NCBI RefSeq assembly: GCF_963662255.1
Contig: NC_085055.1
Span: 4,708,102 to 4,772,101, forward strand
Reading direction: 5' to 3'
DNA from: Cinclus cinclus
Taxonomy: Eukaryota > Chordata > Aves > Passeriformes > Cinclidae
DNA length: 64,000 bases
Positions 1-12,632 of the stretch are shown piece after piece (the first letter of the stretch is position 1; every line of letters starts with the position of its first letter). The notes below the pieces were generated by a model. It did not search any database. It saw only the letters and a list, made by a program, of their open reading frames with translations, and was not told the DNA's origin. The translations under genes and the position numbers were made by a program.

Positions 1-2592
1 GCTAAGTCTCACACATATTGTTGTTATTGTGTGGCTTCCCTTTCTCTCACAGCTGCTAAGCCTTACATTCAGGTAATAAATATTGTGGAATGACTGCAGT
101 CAGCTACAGCAGGGTATTAGAAAAGCCTCAGATAAGCCTCCAGTGTCAGACATTTGTACTCACTGAAGGCCATTGAGAAAGACATGCTTGGAAAAAGTGA
201 GCAGAAAAGATGAATATGCTGGATTTTATTAGTCTACACATACCAGGAAAGCACCAAAACACTGATTTCATGAGACTACCTAAAAACAGACCTGCAGGAA
301 TAGCTCTGTGCTGAAGGATTCCCACAGATAGCTGGACAAATACCTTATAAAAATACCAGCAATAAAATACAAGTGAAATGTCTGTTGATACACAGAACAC
401 ACATCATTAAGTAAAAGTGGTATGGGGTTAGTGGTAAAGTGATTCTCTTGTGTAAATCTAACCTAGAAGATGTCTTTGCAATTTTAACAAGCCTGAAGGA
501 CTCTTGGGGAGACTTACATGGCAGCAGCTCACTAGAAATGTCCCTGCTAATGCTTTGCTGTGCTTGAGGCTCTGACAATATTGTTAAAGGACCAAACATG
601 ACATTTATCCAGGTCACTTCTGTGGTTAACTCATGGGTTTTGTGGCCAATATTCAGATTTCAAGCAATTTCTGACAAATTTGAAAGCTTTGGATTTTGGG
701 GTAATATCCATGTTAGGGCTGGGAACAACTAAAAATGAATTATAACTTCAAAGTCCATTCCATTTCTCCCCTTCCATGCCAGCATTGTTGAGGTTACAGC
801 TACACTATGGACCTAAAAGAAAAGTCAAAAGGAGAGAGCTTTCTTCATCTCACCTCTAGAAACTTCAAAGAGCAGAGGTGACTTTGTGCTCCACAGTGTT
901 TAACCACCAAACCTTCCCTGGGTGATTCAGCACAATGACAGATGGGTGACAGGGCAGCTGGCTTGGCTCTGGAGGCACCAGGAGCATCATTTCTGCAGCA
1001 GCACAGTCACCACATCAGAGGGGAAGAGCTCACCTGGGGTGCCCACAAAGCCACACCTGGCTGTGCCTCAGACCTCAAGCCAAGGTGGCTGTGCTGCAGG
1101 TTCCCACTTTGGCTCCTAGACATTCAATTGCACTTTTCCTAAGTGTGCTGAAGCTTAAGAAGTTAATGGAACCAGTAGTGCTGAAAGAAATTCAGCTTCC
1201 CAGCTGAATAGTGACAGATAGATAAATGCCTGTGATAATTAAAAAAGTCAATCTCAGCAAGCACAGGAGCTTCCATTAATGTGCTGAGCTTCTCTCTTCT
1301 TCATTCCAGATTCACACGGATTGGAGCTGAAGCACTGAGGGACAGCATCATCTGAAGTCCTGGGAATTGCACTGGTGTTCACAAGACCAGAGGCTCATCC
1401 CATCCCTCTGTAAGAAATACTATAACAGTGGAATGTTCACAAGGCTGCAGACACACAGTTATTCAGAATTTCACATCCTCTGCAAGTCTGTCATATCCCA
1501 CGTGGTGGGTTTGATAAAGCCCTGGCAGCCCTGCCACATGCTGCTCTCTGCAGAGCTCCTGAGGTGAAAATTCCTATTTGGCTGTTGGATCAACACTGGC
1601 TACCCATGTTTGGAAACCCATCATGCTGCCACATGCCCTACACTGCCCACAGCACCGATGGAGGGGGATCCCTGCTCCCAGCTGGAGCAAAGAGCTCTGG
1701 CTCTCATTCTGAAGGGTCTGGCTACGGGCTCACCACGTGGCACACTGAGGTCCCACAGCAGCCCTTGCTTGCACAGTAGTCTCTGAGCACAGCTAAAGTG
1801 TGAGCTGTGTTTTGTTGGGGATTATGGTGTTGTTACTGCTTCCCCTGATAGCATCAACTCCAAAGCATAGATACGGCCATGGGGAATGCTTAAAAAAATC
1901 CAGATGCAGTCCTCAGCCTTAATGAGTTTTCCTTCCCTCAAAACACTACTACACTTTCTACAGTGAAAGCCACGACTCAGATAGCTCAGCAAGAAAGGGG
2001 AACAAGCATTTATTTGGTGTGTGCTTGCAACCCCAAAGCCATGAGTAGAACACTTGGCCATCAGTACACCTTTTAAGATGAATTATTTTAATATACTGCA
2101 TGGTACACAACAGCCTCTTGCCATCAAGAAGACAACTTTTTCTTAATAGTCAAGTAATATTAAGCAGGACAATATACATCTTTCCCTGCTGAACAGCTTT
2201 TACCAAACACCATGATAAAGTTTTCTACAAGATCTGACTCTGGACTAGTTCAGACAATCTTACATCTCTCCTTTAAGACCCAAAATGAGCTTCGACACGG
2301 ACACAGGGATGTCATAGGAAAAACAAACATGCTAGGAGGCATTTATATGAAAAGCACTTAAATAATCTAATCTCTATAGCTAATTTAAGAACTCCTAGGG
2401 AAAAAGAAGGTAGAGATAAGGAATCTTAATGAGGCCAGGCCAAAAATCAACACATGAGCAGCAATCAAATGCTTGCTGACTGCTGTCTGTTCATTACACG
2501 TGATGAGCTTGACAGTTTCTCAAGAGGAGAGACCATTACAAAAATAGTAAAGACATTCCACTAAAAAAACCCACTGAGCCACTATTAAAGAC

Positions 2593-2656
2593 TTAGTCAA
2601 CAGTAAAAGCCTGGTAAAGCATTGTTAGTCACTGCTAAAGTATTGCTAAGCAACCC
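2593..2656. repeat. Imperfect tandem duplication, unit about 32 bp
   Basis: Two adjacent segments, 2593-2624 and 2625-2656, both begin TTAGTCA and share the order GTAAAAG/CTAAAG, then GGTAAAGCA/GCTAAGCAA. They differ by several substitutions and a small indel, so this is an old duplication. No coding sense is visible. Confidence 0.5.
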
Positions 2657-3782
2657 TTTATCCTCCTTCAGACTGGATTAGTTTCATCACAGCAACAACC
2701 AACAGCCTCTATCCTCACTCTCAGCTCCCAGTTTGAAGTGCCATGCAATTTTCTTTGAAACTCAAGTGAGAGTTGCCACTCCAGCTCCTGTTGAAGAGTG
2801 AGGGGGTTGCACATCAGCAGGGGAGCCTGTCTGCAGCTCCAGGGGCTTCAGGAGCCAGGCTGCAGTACACCAGTTAATTTGTTTTAAGAAATGGGAAATA
2901 TTTATTCACGCTCATACTAATTCTTTGCTGATTGCAGTAGCAGCTGATATCCTTCTCAACACTGATTGTAAAGAGGCCAGCCTTTACCAAAGCCAGACCA
3001 GCTGCCATCAGGATTTCCACTGAAAGTCCATTTAACTGTAGTAACAAACTGAAACCAGGAAGCTCCCAGGCACAGACTTTGCTAGATTATTGCTCCCAGG
3101 TAACAGCTCTCTGCTAGGCATTGCCTCTATCTTCACTGGTATTTTGTATACCATTTGTATTATCTCAACAGCATCCCCAAGAAATTCCTTCCATGGATAT
3201 TAGTAATAATTCCCTTAGCAGAGCAAATTCTGCTGGGTATTAATTCACCTAGTCCAGACTCTCAGCAGTTTCCAAAGGAAGATGAATGATAAATAAGGGA
3301 CATGACCTGCCTCAACATGATCTGAAACCCAGCACAATGAGGCGTCAGCTAGACACAGAACCAATAAAATGACACTTCAGGGAAGCCAGGGAGCCCAAGA
3401 AAAACAGATCAGATGAGTCTTGCCTAATGCTGCCACCCCTCCAGTCTCAGGTGGTAGAAAAACAACATCCAGCAACCATCCACTTTCCCAGACCATAGCC
3501 AGGAAAAGAGAGGAGTTCTCAGACACCTCCCCATCCTCTCCCTGTCTCCCATTCCACTGTAAGGCTGCCATACATATACTCACAATAGCTCTCCTCAGCC
3601 TGCTTGGTGCTTTAGCAGAGGTACAGTCACTTCTTTAGCCTGACAGATGTGGTTTGTCACCAGCCAAACTACAGCTAAGAGTCACTTACAGAGATGTGAG
3701 CTTCAGTTGGGAAGATGAGGACTCTCCCATGAACTAGAATTATTTGTTCACTCCAAAATTTAAAGTCCATGTCTACAAAAGC

Positions 3783-3798
3783 ATTGTTAGCTAACAAT
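3783..3798. repeat. Perfect 16-bp palindrome
   Basis: ATTGTTAGCTAACAAT reads identically on both strands, with no spacer. It lies 17 bp before an A-rich tract. It could be a dimeric protein site or chance; nothing nearby favours either. Confidence 0.75.
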
Positions 3799-3814
3799 AA
3801 ATTTAAAACAGGAG

Positions 3815-3838
3815 AAAAAAAAAAAACAACAAAAAAAA
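3815..3838 (+). repeat. A-rich tract
   Basis: A run of adenines interrupted by single C bases. It resembles an old poly(A) tail on the plus strand, but no retrocopied gene could be recognised upstream. Confidence 0.7.
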
Positions 3839-6331
3839 CCCAGTTAGATGGTTAGAAATGTCACTTGTCAGTGAAAGCAGGGCAACAGTCACAGAAATGT
3901 GTTTTGAGACCCTGCCTTGTGCCAGAATGACCCTCTCAGAACAGGAACAAAGTCCAGAACTCTTTAGCTATTATTTTTGGCTCACACTTAGCTCAAAAAA
4001 GTTATGTCCTTTCTCAGGCCTACTTACAGCAACAGCCCAAGAACCACAGGCAGCACCCAAACCACAGCACACCTCATTCACAGGAAAGGGCACTGGGCTG
4101 AGCTTAAATAGGGCCCAAGGCCAGGTGTGGCTGAGATCCCAGGTGAAGCTTCTCAGGGCATCATGTTCACACATTAACCTGATGATGGCGTTGATTTTAA
4201 ACACTATGAATGAAGCCAAATCAATTTGTTCCTGTGTGAGACCAGAGGCAGACAACAGCCACGTATCAGAACCTCTCCCAAAATGACCCCATGGTAAAGT
4301 CCCATGGTTCTGATGTACCATTGGGCTCTGGTGGTAATCCCTCCCAGATTTCTGGTGTTGTCAGACACTCGGGAAATGCTCAGATGGCAACAGAGTGTAC
4401 CAGTGTGGTTAAACTTAGTGATTTTTTTTAACAAGTTCCCGAATTTTCCAGGCAATGTCACCTTAGAAAAAAACACATCACATGTTTTGAAACCTGAGAC
4501 TCTTTCAGTTGCTTTGATTTCCTCACATATCAGTTCCCCTGGGGCAGAGCTCAGAGGAAATGTCTGGCCTTAAGCAGTCAGATTTTAATAAGTGCACAAT
4601 AAATTTATTTTTCCTAAAATCCAGCATGCACAGACATTGTAGCCCACCCTTCCTTCCACATCTTCTCCATCTGGGGCTGAGACTTCTTCCTTATCTTCAG
4701 CCAGCAGCTCTGACATTCTCCAGATACACTCATGAGGTCAAACAGATTCTTTTTGGCTAAGTACCCTCCTTATCCACGATGTTTGCACGTAGAGGAGGCT
4801 GGGGACATCTTCCCATATTTGAACCAAAGGGAGAGTTTTATCTCTGTGGAAGCCCCAAAGACACAATACAAGTGTTTGCCTTGTGCTGCTCTGCTCCTTA
4901 ACAAGGTCCTTACAGCTTTCAAGGGAATAGATTGCAGGGCTGTGCCAAAACTGGCAGCTTCCTGCAGAATTTGCAGGAGATAGCTTAAAACAGGTTGAAG
5001 GTGAAGAAGACATGCAGGAAACCACAAGTTGCAGTGAAGTGGAATGCTAAAACACAGGACTGGGAAAAACTGTGCTAAAGAGATGGTTTTCAAACAACAC
5101 TGATTGCTAATTAAACTGCTCCTACTCTTTGTCTTTTCTTTTTACAAACTTGCTTCTCTCTGGTATAGAGACAATAAAGAACAAAGCAAAGAGCCGATGT
5201 GCCAAACTGTGATCTCAGTGAAACTGGTGGAAAAGCACATAAAATATTCCCTTAGGGGACTGGGAATTGTGGGGTTCGGAAAAGAGCCCCGGTCACACAA
5301 ATGGAGTTTCATTATTTGGTATGTGAGTTCATTATAAGTGGGTTCAATTATATTTCATCAGTGAAGAGAAAATGGCCTTTTCATCCAATGTATCGAGTTG
5401 AGTTGAATGCTAAGCACATCTGACGCAGCTTTTGGAAAAAAACAAAACAAGAACAGTAGCCATGTGAAAAAACAAACAAAATGACTAAGGCATCTCGGCG
5501 CCTCAGCGAGCTCTGTTTCTCACGGAGCCATTGGATAAAGAAGTGAATGAAGTACAGTAGCTTAACATGCACCACATGAGTGTGTGCAGTGCCACATTTG
5601 CTGATTTACTAACTCGTTTTGTTTGAGGGACACTTGAAAGGCTTTGACATTTACAGCTCTGTAGGCAAACGTGAAAGGAAAGAATAGATGCTGTATCTCT
5701 GAGCTCCCAGCTGCTGGTAAATGTCTACTCAAAGCACCAGCAATCCACATGAAATCAGGAGCACTCTGCGCCCCCGAGCTTCCCAGGTTTGTCTGCTATT
5801 AGAGCAAATACGTCAACAGTCAGGGGGTTAAAAATGTAAGTGGGCCTCTCAGCAAGATGTGAAGTCTCTCAATGGAAAGTTGTGATGCTTCTCCCAAGTT
5901 TTCTATCAGAGCACTGAGCAGGATGGATGCACAGAGCAGCCCAGTGCCTGGGTCAGCAGCCATAGATCAGCTATTGAGTGTGCACCGGGTACCCTGAGAG
6001 ACTGAAGTCAAAGAGGTTTAGGATGCTTTCCTGGGCTTTAATTGCAAGAATGGTTTTGTTTCTATGTGAGTCACTCGCTATACAAATGTTTGTTCTGCCC
6101 TGTGTGTCCTGCTTCACACGGGCCTCGCTGTTTTCAGGGAGGTAACACACACAGAGCACCAGGAGCAGGGCAAGCAAAACCTTGGGAAGTTCCAAACACT
6201 GCACTCAGCCTTGTTACTTCTCACGGATGTCAGTTTGCAATTTTATTTGTCAAGCCTGAAAGCTTTTTGCCTTTGTGAATCATTCAGTGAGACCCCTTTG
6301 ATAGCGTGGGTGTTTTGAAGCTCTTCAGTTC

Positions 6332-6349
6332 AGCCTTGGCAGCCTTGGC
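6332..6349. repeat. 9-bp direct tandem duplication
   Basis: The unit AGCCTTGGC occurs twice in a row. Short and probably slippage-derived. Confidence 0.7.
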
Positions 6350-6550
6350 TGGGATTCATGGGTACAGCATCATTTTCCTACTCTGCCATTCGATGCAGCC
6401 CCTGTTTCCCTGCCACTTGCTGACAGGCAGCACTGTGACAGTCTGAAGTTGTCTGTACATCCACATCCAGTTATCTTCTGCCAGTTCCTCCTGCCTGTTT
6501 GGCAGCATCCTGCCTATTCTATCAGGATTTTTCACCCATGTCAGGAGTAA

Positions 6551-6672
6551 AGACTGAGGAAAGTGAGGGAAGGAGCAGGGTGGAGCAGGAGGGGAAATGA
6601 GATGGGGAGGAAGAAAAAGCAGAGATAACAATGGAGTAGAAAAGCAGTGGAAAGATCCAAGGGGAGAAGGCA
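6551..6672 (+). repeat. Purine-rich tract (about 120 bp)
   Basis: The plus strand is overwhelmingly A and G, with only scattered C and T. The minus strand is correspondingly pyrimidine-rich and gives a false open frame rich in Ser, Leu, Pro and Phe. Such tracts can form triplex or altered duplex DNA. It is not a clean microsatellite. Confidence 0.65.
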
Positions 6673-7586
6673 ATGATTAGGCCCAGCAGGGAGTGACAGA
6701 GAGATGATGACATCTGTTTTCACGAGAGGGATGGGGTGGTGCTCATTCTGGTAATGTGTAGACTGTGTGTGAAATACTCTTTAAGGATTTCTCCTGGGGT
6801 CTTGTTCGGCTGGAAACCTGCATGGGGAGCACTTTCCTGCCTTTCCTTTCCGTGGAGATTTGAACACAGAGGAAGAGAATAGAAAGCTGCTTTTATGTAA
6901 CCCACAATTGGAGGGCACTACTGGCCCTGTAGTTTGGGCATAGTCTGTCCTAAATCCATTCACGTGGACAGGGAATGGAAGGCAGCCCTATCTTCTGCCA
7001 AGCTAATTTGGAGACTTAATCTGAAAGCAGTTTTAAAGATGCTTTCAGAGGTCACTAATAGTATGCATTCTTCCTGTTACACTTTGTCCTCTCCATCCTC
7101 TCAGAAGCTCATGTGGAAGACAAACCCCTAATGAAGGTATGGGTCAATTTGCACTTCTGTTCCTCCAGGACAAGTTCAGCCAAAACCACTCAACTACAAA
7201 ACTCATTCAGCCTCCCATGGACAAGGCATTATTAAGATTCATTGCTTTCTACGTTCAGAGTCACAGTCACTACAAAATCAGTGTCAGAGGGATGCCACAG
7301 GGCATATAGGCATGTGTCCTCAGAATTTTTCCCCCGATTTTTCTTTTTCAGCCTCACAGTTTGGTCCCTGGTCCCTGCCATTTCCTGTGTGCAGTGGTCC
7401 TGTGGAAGAAAATTCACCTTAAATGTTAACTTTTGGGGAGGAGGCATCAAGGGGAAATTAATTGCCTTCCTCAATACTGCTAAAACAATCCCTTATTTCT
7501 CACCCTATTGCAGATGAAGACAGTATAAGTCCATGGCTCTTGTAGTTCCAGGTGTATTATGGTTAGTTGTGACAAGGAAAAATGTT

Positions 7587-7615
7587 ATAGAATGAACAGA
7601 AATGTTCATTTCTAT
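7587..7615. repeat. Short inverted repeat with 6-nt loop
   Basis: The left arm ATAGAATGAAC (7587-7597) pairs with the right arm GTTCATTTCTAT (7604-7615) across the loop AGAAAT, with one bulged base. The right arm runs into a short TTTCTA repeat. Confidence 0.7.
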
Positions 7616-7630
7616 TTCTATTTCTATCTA
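7609..7630. repeat. (TTTCTA) hexamer repeat
   Basis: About three and a half copies of the hexamer, ending in TCTA. A small simple-sequence repeat overlapping the right arm of the adjacent hairpin. Confidence 0.75.
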
Positions 7631-8445
7631 GATAGTTATTTTTAAAAAATAAGGACAAAATCCCAGACCTGTTTGCTGAATCACAGCTCAGACTTAGCTT
7701 ACATTATTATTAAAATATTCACTTTATTTCTCTCCTTAGACATTCATATTTATCACATCTTACTCCCAAAATATTTTGAATTAAGGAACAATGCTGCCAC
7801 CGTGTCCTTTTGCAGATTGACACAACACAGTGGAGGGAAGGCTGCTTTTCTCTTGCAGATGAATGTCTAATGCTAAGGATGCTTTTTGAAGCACACAGTT
7901 GACCACTGCCACCCACCATGAACAGATCAGTTCTTATTCCCTACATGCACAGATCAATCCTTGGGCTTTATGTTTCCTGGAAATCTAAGTGACATCTTTA
8001 GATTGCAGAGAAGGTCACCACTGCATTTCTTGCCTCAGATGATGAGTTTCTAGGCTTGATCCATGTTGACTTCTATTAAAAGGGAATATAAAATAGAATT
8101 GTAACTGGCCTGATAGAAAAAAAAATAAATTAAGTAAACTAAATAATTCTTTTCTTCTGCTCTGACGCTAGCAATAAACACCACTGTAGCTGTGAAATGC
8201 AAACGAGTCAGGGCTTTCACTCCCTGACAGCAGACATCACATCACCAGAGAGATGGCCTTGAGATCCCTGCCAGTCGCAGGCACAAGGCATCCCTATGGC
8301 AACTAAAGCAGAGTAACACTGGGAAAAGGCTTGTTTAATATGCTCCAGCAGCTGAAAATCAGAGAAAAGTCAGCACCACAGGAGCAGCCTGCCTTCTGCA
8401 GATCACATCAAGGGCCCTGTCCCCCACAGGCAAGAGGGGCTGCTG

Positions 8446-8459
8446 CTACCAGGTGGCAA
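8446..8459 (+). promoter_or_regulatory. Possible CTCF-type site
   Basis: CTACCAGGTGGCAA agrees with 12 of 14 positions of the commonly used CTCF core (CCASYAGRKGGCRS), including the GG-GGC centre. A match of this quality will also arise by chance, so it is only a candidate for an insulator or loop anchor about 26 kb upstream of the CpG-island promoter. Confidence 0.25.
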
Positions 8460-9253
8460 TTCAGCTGAGCTCTGGGGATAAACCCCTGGGTGTCCCGTGG
8501 TCTTGCACCTTGATTATTCTGCCCCAGAATAATCACCACTCAGTGACCTTAATTTGGACCTTCCCATAGAAAGGAAAATACAGAGAGAAGCCTGGAATTT
8601 GGGCACTGAGCTGAAAACACACCCAGGCTGAGGAGCTGTCTGAATGCTCTGAAACACTTATTCCTCCTTCCAGGCATGAAACTGCTTCCAACGTGTCCTT
8701 TAACAGTCTGCTTTCTACCCCACTGATAAAGGCCTTTGCAGAACAATGGTAAAAAGCTGAGGTGCTTCAGAATCTCATCATTTATTCCTGAGCTGGAAAT
8801 GAGCATATATGAGGTCAAGCAGAGCAGCCAAAATCTGTCCTGGATTTCATGTTGAAAGGGGTTGCTGTCAAGGGAACTGGAAGAGTGGTCCCACCATGTG
8901 ACACCACCACTCTTCAGAGAATAAAGATTTGGCTTTTTTCCTCATGCTCACAAGATTTTACAGCCAGTAATTGCCCTATAGATTGTTTTTTCCATACCTC
9001 CACTTGAATATTGAGCAACAGGTACCTCTAAGGAGACACTGGTTTTTTAACACCCTCTCCTAATTTTGCTATTGTCTATTACCAATGATTGCAGGAAACG
9101 TGAAGTTCATGAAATGTTGGAGTAAGATAGAAAAGCTGATGTGTAAGAAGGAAAAATGATGGACAATAATTAATTAAACTCCTATAGGAAAACTGATATT
9201 TGCTTTGTATATTCTAAATGGAGGCTTCAGTAAAGCTGGGGCTTAAATTTGCC

Positions 9254-9416
9254 ATTATGTTTCAGTGTTAACAGTAATATAAATTACAGTTATATTAATA
9301 ATAACTAATTATAATACATTTAACAACATAATGAATATAGATTTAATTAATATGCTTTTATTAGAATATATAACAATATAGTAAACATTAGCAGGGAATT
9401 AGCTGAGTATAAGATG
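9254..9416. repeat. AT-rich block
   Basis: Nearly all A and T with many TAAT, ATTA and ATATAA words and no regular unit. It contains no open frame. Low-complexity sequence. Confidence 0.65.
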
Positions 9417-9441
9417 AGTTTAATTAGGAGAAAACGCTTCT

Positions 9442-9481
9442 AAAGAAGAAAAAGAAGAAAAAAAAATAAAAGAAGAAAAAA
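9442..9481 (+). repeat. GAAGAAA-type purine repeat
   Basis: A 40-bp run consisting almost only of A and G with irregular GAAGAAAAA units and a single T. Simple repeat or decayed poly(A). Confidence 0.75.
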
Positions 9482-12270
9482 TTCCAGCCAGCTGAAGTAT
9501 TTGTAGCAGTTTAAAATAAAGCAGTGAGGTGTGATCACCAGGGGAGTCCTGGAACCTCCCCCCTGCTCCCAGCTCAGCTCCATTCTCTGCAAGCAGGAAG
9601 AAATCCCAGAGAAATTGTGACTGGCCAATGACAAGAGTGGTGGAGAGGACAGAAGTGCTCACAGTTAGGTGAGGAGTCCCAACACATTCCAAAAGGAAAT
9701 GGAGAAACAGTGCAAGGAATCTGCACTGAATCACCAGCCAGAGCCACCTTGGAAAAAGAATTTATTGTCTGATAGCTGCAAGAGTTGGGGAGGGACTGGA
9801 TCACCAGAGGACATCTGCACAGTGTTTTCATCAGCCTCATTGTGCCAACATTAACATCAGCCAACAGGAACTGAGCTCAGTGCATTAAATAAACTTGCCA
9901 GCATTAACCTGGTAAAACTCTGAGTGCTTGGTGGAGCCAAGTCCTCCCTCAGCCCACCTGGAGCAGCATATGGCACCAGCAACCAGATTAATCCTTCTAA
10001 TCCATACATTGTGGCAACTGCTAATGACACGCAGAGTTTTCCACTGTTTCTCATTCACCCCTTGTCAGTAATGGTTTTCCATTCCTGCTGCCTCATGGAA
10101 AGCTTTCCTGAAGTTATTCCAGTGGATGTTGTGACTTCATTTCCTCTCAGACTGGAGATTTCAGTGGCAGTGTTGGCACAGTGTCTGAGGATGAGTGTCC
10201 CCAGAAGTGACAGTGGCTCTCCAGCCCGTGGGCTCCAGGTCAGCTCACCAACACAGGGCACCAGCAGATGAAACTCCAGAGATTTTTCCCAGCTCTGAGT
10301 CCATGGAGGCTCTCATTTCTCCTGGGAGAGATGTGCACCCCTGTGCCTTTTTCACGTGCATCTAAAGGTGCATCCTTTGCCACAGTCTGCCAACCTTCCT
10401 CTTATTCCAATCAGCAGAATAGATGTGCTCACAGAGAACAGAGAATGGAATTAGCCTTTCCTGGGAGTGTGTTTTTTCCTTTTTATCTCTAATTGTTTGT
10501 CTATAATAAAGATAAAAGAGGTCTTTCTGCCAATGGCAGATGACAGAGCTCTGCTGTAAAGGGAAGAAGGAAATGGAGCTTCTCTGGAGTAATTTTTCTC
10601 CCATGCCATGTATTCCTGTTAAAATTCAGTTCAGTGAGCCACACACCATTCACAGGGGAGTTTTGGTCTGAGGACCAGGTGAACCAAATTTGCTGTCTGA
10701 GACCAACTTCATTGTCAACGACATTAAGTAGAGAAGGAAGATGACAAGGAGGAGAAGTAAATATTTAATCTGACTTCACTGTCCTTCCCAGAGAAACAGC
10801 CTTCTCCCCTGTGGCCAGGACTGGCACAGGCAACTTCCTCCCTCAGTCTTGGTTTTCTTGGCAAAAGCTGTTTATTTGATTGTGTAATTTTTTTCCCAAC
10901 AGGCCCAATCCCTGACTTGTTTCAAAAGTATTTGGCAATCTCTTCCTCATCACCCTTTTGGTTGCCTCTGTGTTCTGTGGCTGCTGGTGGGGTGATGCAT
11001 TGCTGCTGGGTGACATTTGCAGACACATTACTGTCAGGAACAGGGAGCCACAAAGAATTCCTGGGGTGAAACTCCCTGCTAATCTGTGTGTCTGAGTTTG
11101 TGGATGTGTTGTCTCTTATTTTTCTTTGCCTTTCATGTGATGTCCAAGCTGTCCCCAATTACATCACCATCACCCTGATATAAATTCCAGTTTTTCCCAC
11201 TCCAGACAGCCCTGCTGCTCGTATCTCAGGGCTGGGCTGTGGAGTTTCTCATAGTCTTGCCCCAGATTTGAGTATTTGATTCAAGCCCATGGTCTCTTGA
11301 AATCAAGGGTTACCTCTAAAGATAATTTTGCCAAACAGTAAGAATAAAGAAGCAGCAGCTTCTGCAGGTGACAAATTTCACAGTTTATTTTATCTCTTTA
11401 AATGAGGCTTCAAGATACAATTTTCATTTTCCATGGAAAAATATTATTGTAAAGGATATCTTTTATTCCTAACTTGACCAGGGCTGTGGTGAAACAAAGG
11501 TGGTGCTGTGGGAGACTGAGATCATGTAACAATGGGGAAAAGCAAAGATTTTTTACATTGTGTGGTGTTCAGCAAAATGCAGAGAAAGTTGAGTGATGGA
11601 TGCACCATGTGAACAGTTCTGCTGAGCTACTGAGCAGTCCTGGAGACTGTCTTCCAGAGCAGCTAACCTATAAAAAGACTTGAAATTGGATGAAAGACTC
11701 AGTTCCCAGCAGGAAAATAAGAGGTCCCTTTCAGGGCTTGATTCATTGGATGTATCTGTATTTAAATGATAGATTAAGCTGACAACATTTTATATTTATG
11801 TGTACCATATATTATATGTGTAATTTATACAAATTCTAATATGGGGGAAATTGGTTAAAAAATGAATTTTTTATGTTTGCAATTTACCAAGCTGATAAAA
11901 CCCAGTATCCAATGCTCTGCCACTTTGCCCGAGATCTGTTCCCATTTGACTCCCTTAGACCCCACAAAACTCTACATTAATCCCCATGAAGCTCCTTTTC
12001 TCAGCCATAAACCTGAGGAGCCCCTGAAGGTCATTCCAAGACCTAGATTAAATCATACACATCTGAGAAGTCACCTCCTTGGTGAATTATCTAGCTGAGA
12101 GATTCATGCAATTAAGACAAGTTCTATTAGCAAAGCCAGAAAAGGGTCAGTTTTGAAAAGCCAGAATGAAAATGCCCTGGGTTTATGTTGTTTGACCTCA
12201 GTATGGCTGCAGGATTTTGAATGTCCATGAAACTGCTGAGTCTTAAAGAAAACACTGAGCTGGTGGCTAG

Positions 12271-12328
12271 AAGTGGTGGAGGAAAAATGGAAAGGAAGTG
12301 GTGGAGGAAAAATGGAAAAGAAGTGGTA
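12271..12328 (+). repeat. 25-bp minisatellite, 2.3 copies
   Basis: Two copies of a 25-bp unit beginning AAGTGGTGGAGG (12271-12295 and 12296-12320) differ at one base, followed by a partial third copy (AAGTGGTA). The near identity indicates a recent duplication. It lies directly before a poly(T) run. Confidence 0.85.
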
Positions 12329-12332
12329 CCAC

Positions 12333-12349
12333 TTTTTTTTTTTTTTTTT
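12333..12349 (-). repeat. Poly(T) run
   Basis: Seventeen consecutive T, equivalent to poly(A) on the minus strand. Adjacent to the 25-bp minisatellite. Confidence 0.9.
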
Positions 12350-12575
12350 AATTACCACAGGTGTGTAAAACTATTGCCAGAAAACATATTGGTAGTATTG
12401 ACTGAACTGAAGAATACAGAACTACTGGTGGACAGAAAGAATAAGATTGGACATGATGTAAGGTACAACATGATGTGTATGGGAATTAGCTTCATAGTCT
12501 TATTTTTTTACGTGCAGACAGTTTGGCACAGAATTAGGAAAATAGGTTGAGATTTTCTAGAATTAAGAAAGTAAA

Positions 12576-12632
12576 TTGAGTTGTTCTAGATGATATTTAA
12601 GGTCCCTTCCATCCCAAGCTGTTCTATGGCAC
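12576..12632 (+). mobile_element. CR1 LINE 3' terminal fragment
   Basis: It matches the last part of the avian CR1 3' untranslated region: a TTCTAGATGAT word, then TTTAAGGTCCCTTCCA, then a CCAAGCTGTTCTATG ending that corresponds to the CR1 terminal ATTCTATG octamer. CR1 is a non-LTR retrotransposon whose copies are usually 5' truncated; here only the end is left. No coding part remains. Confidence 0.85.

Larger units (their letters stand above)
1..12575. other. Non-coding DNA, no gene supported
   Basis: About 12.5 kb without a convincing exon. Open frames are mostly under 110 codons, overlap on opposite strands, and none resembles a protein I recognise. The first 5 kb are visibly rich in A and C on the plus strand; this skew is opposite to that seen right of 35 kb. 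The stretch holds small simple repeats, an A-rich tract, a purine tract, an AT-rich block near 9.25-9.42 kb and a few inverted repeats, listed separately. It could be intergenic or part of an intron of a minus-strand gene; the sequence does not decide. Confidence 0.7.

Noticed and set aside
3858..4286. Plus-strand frame of 142 codons with an overlapping minus-strand frame of 116 codons
   Set aside because: Both strands open over the same interval, no recognised domain, no splice or promoter evidence.
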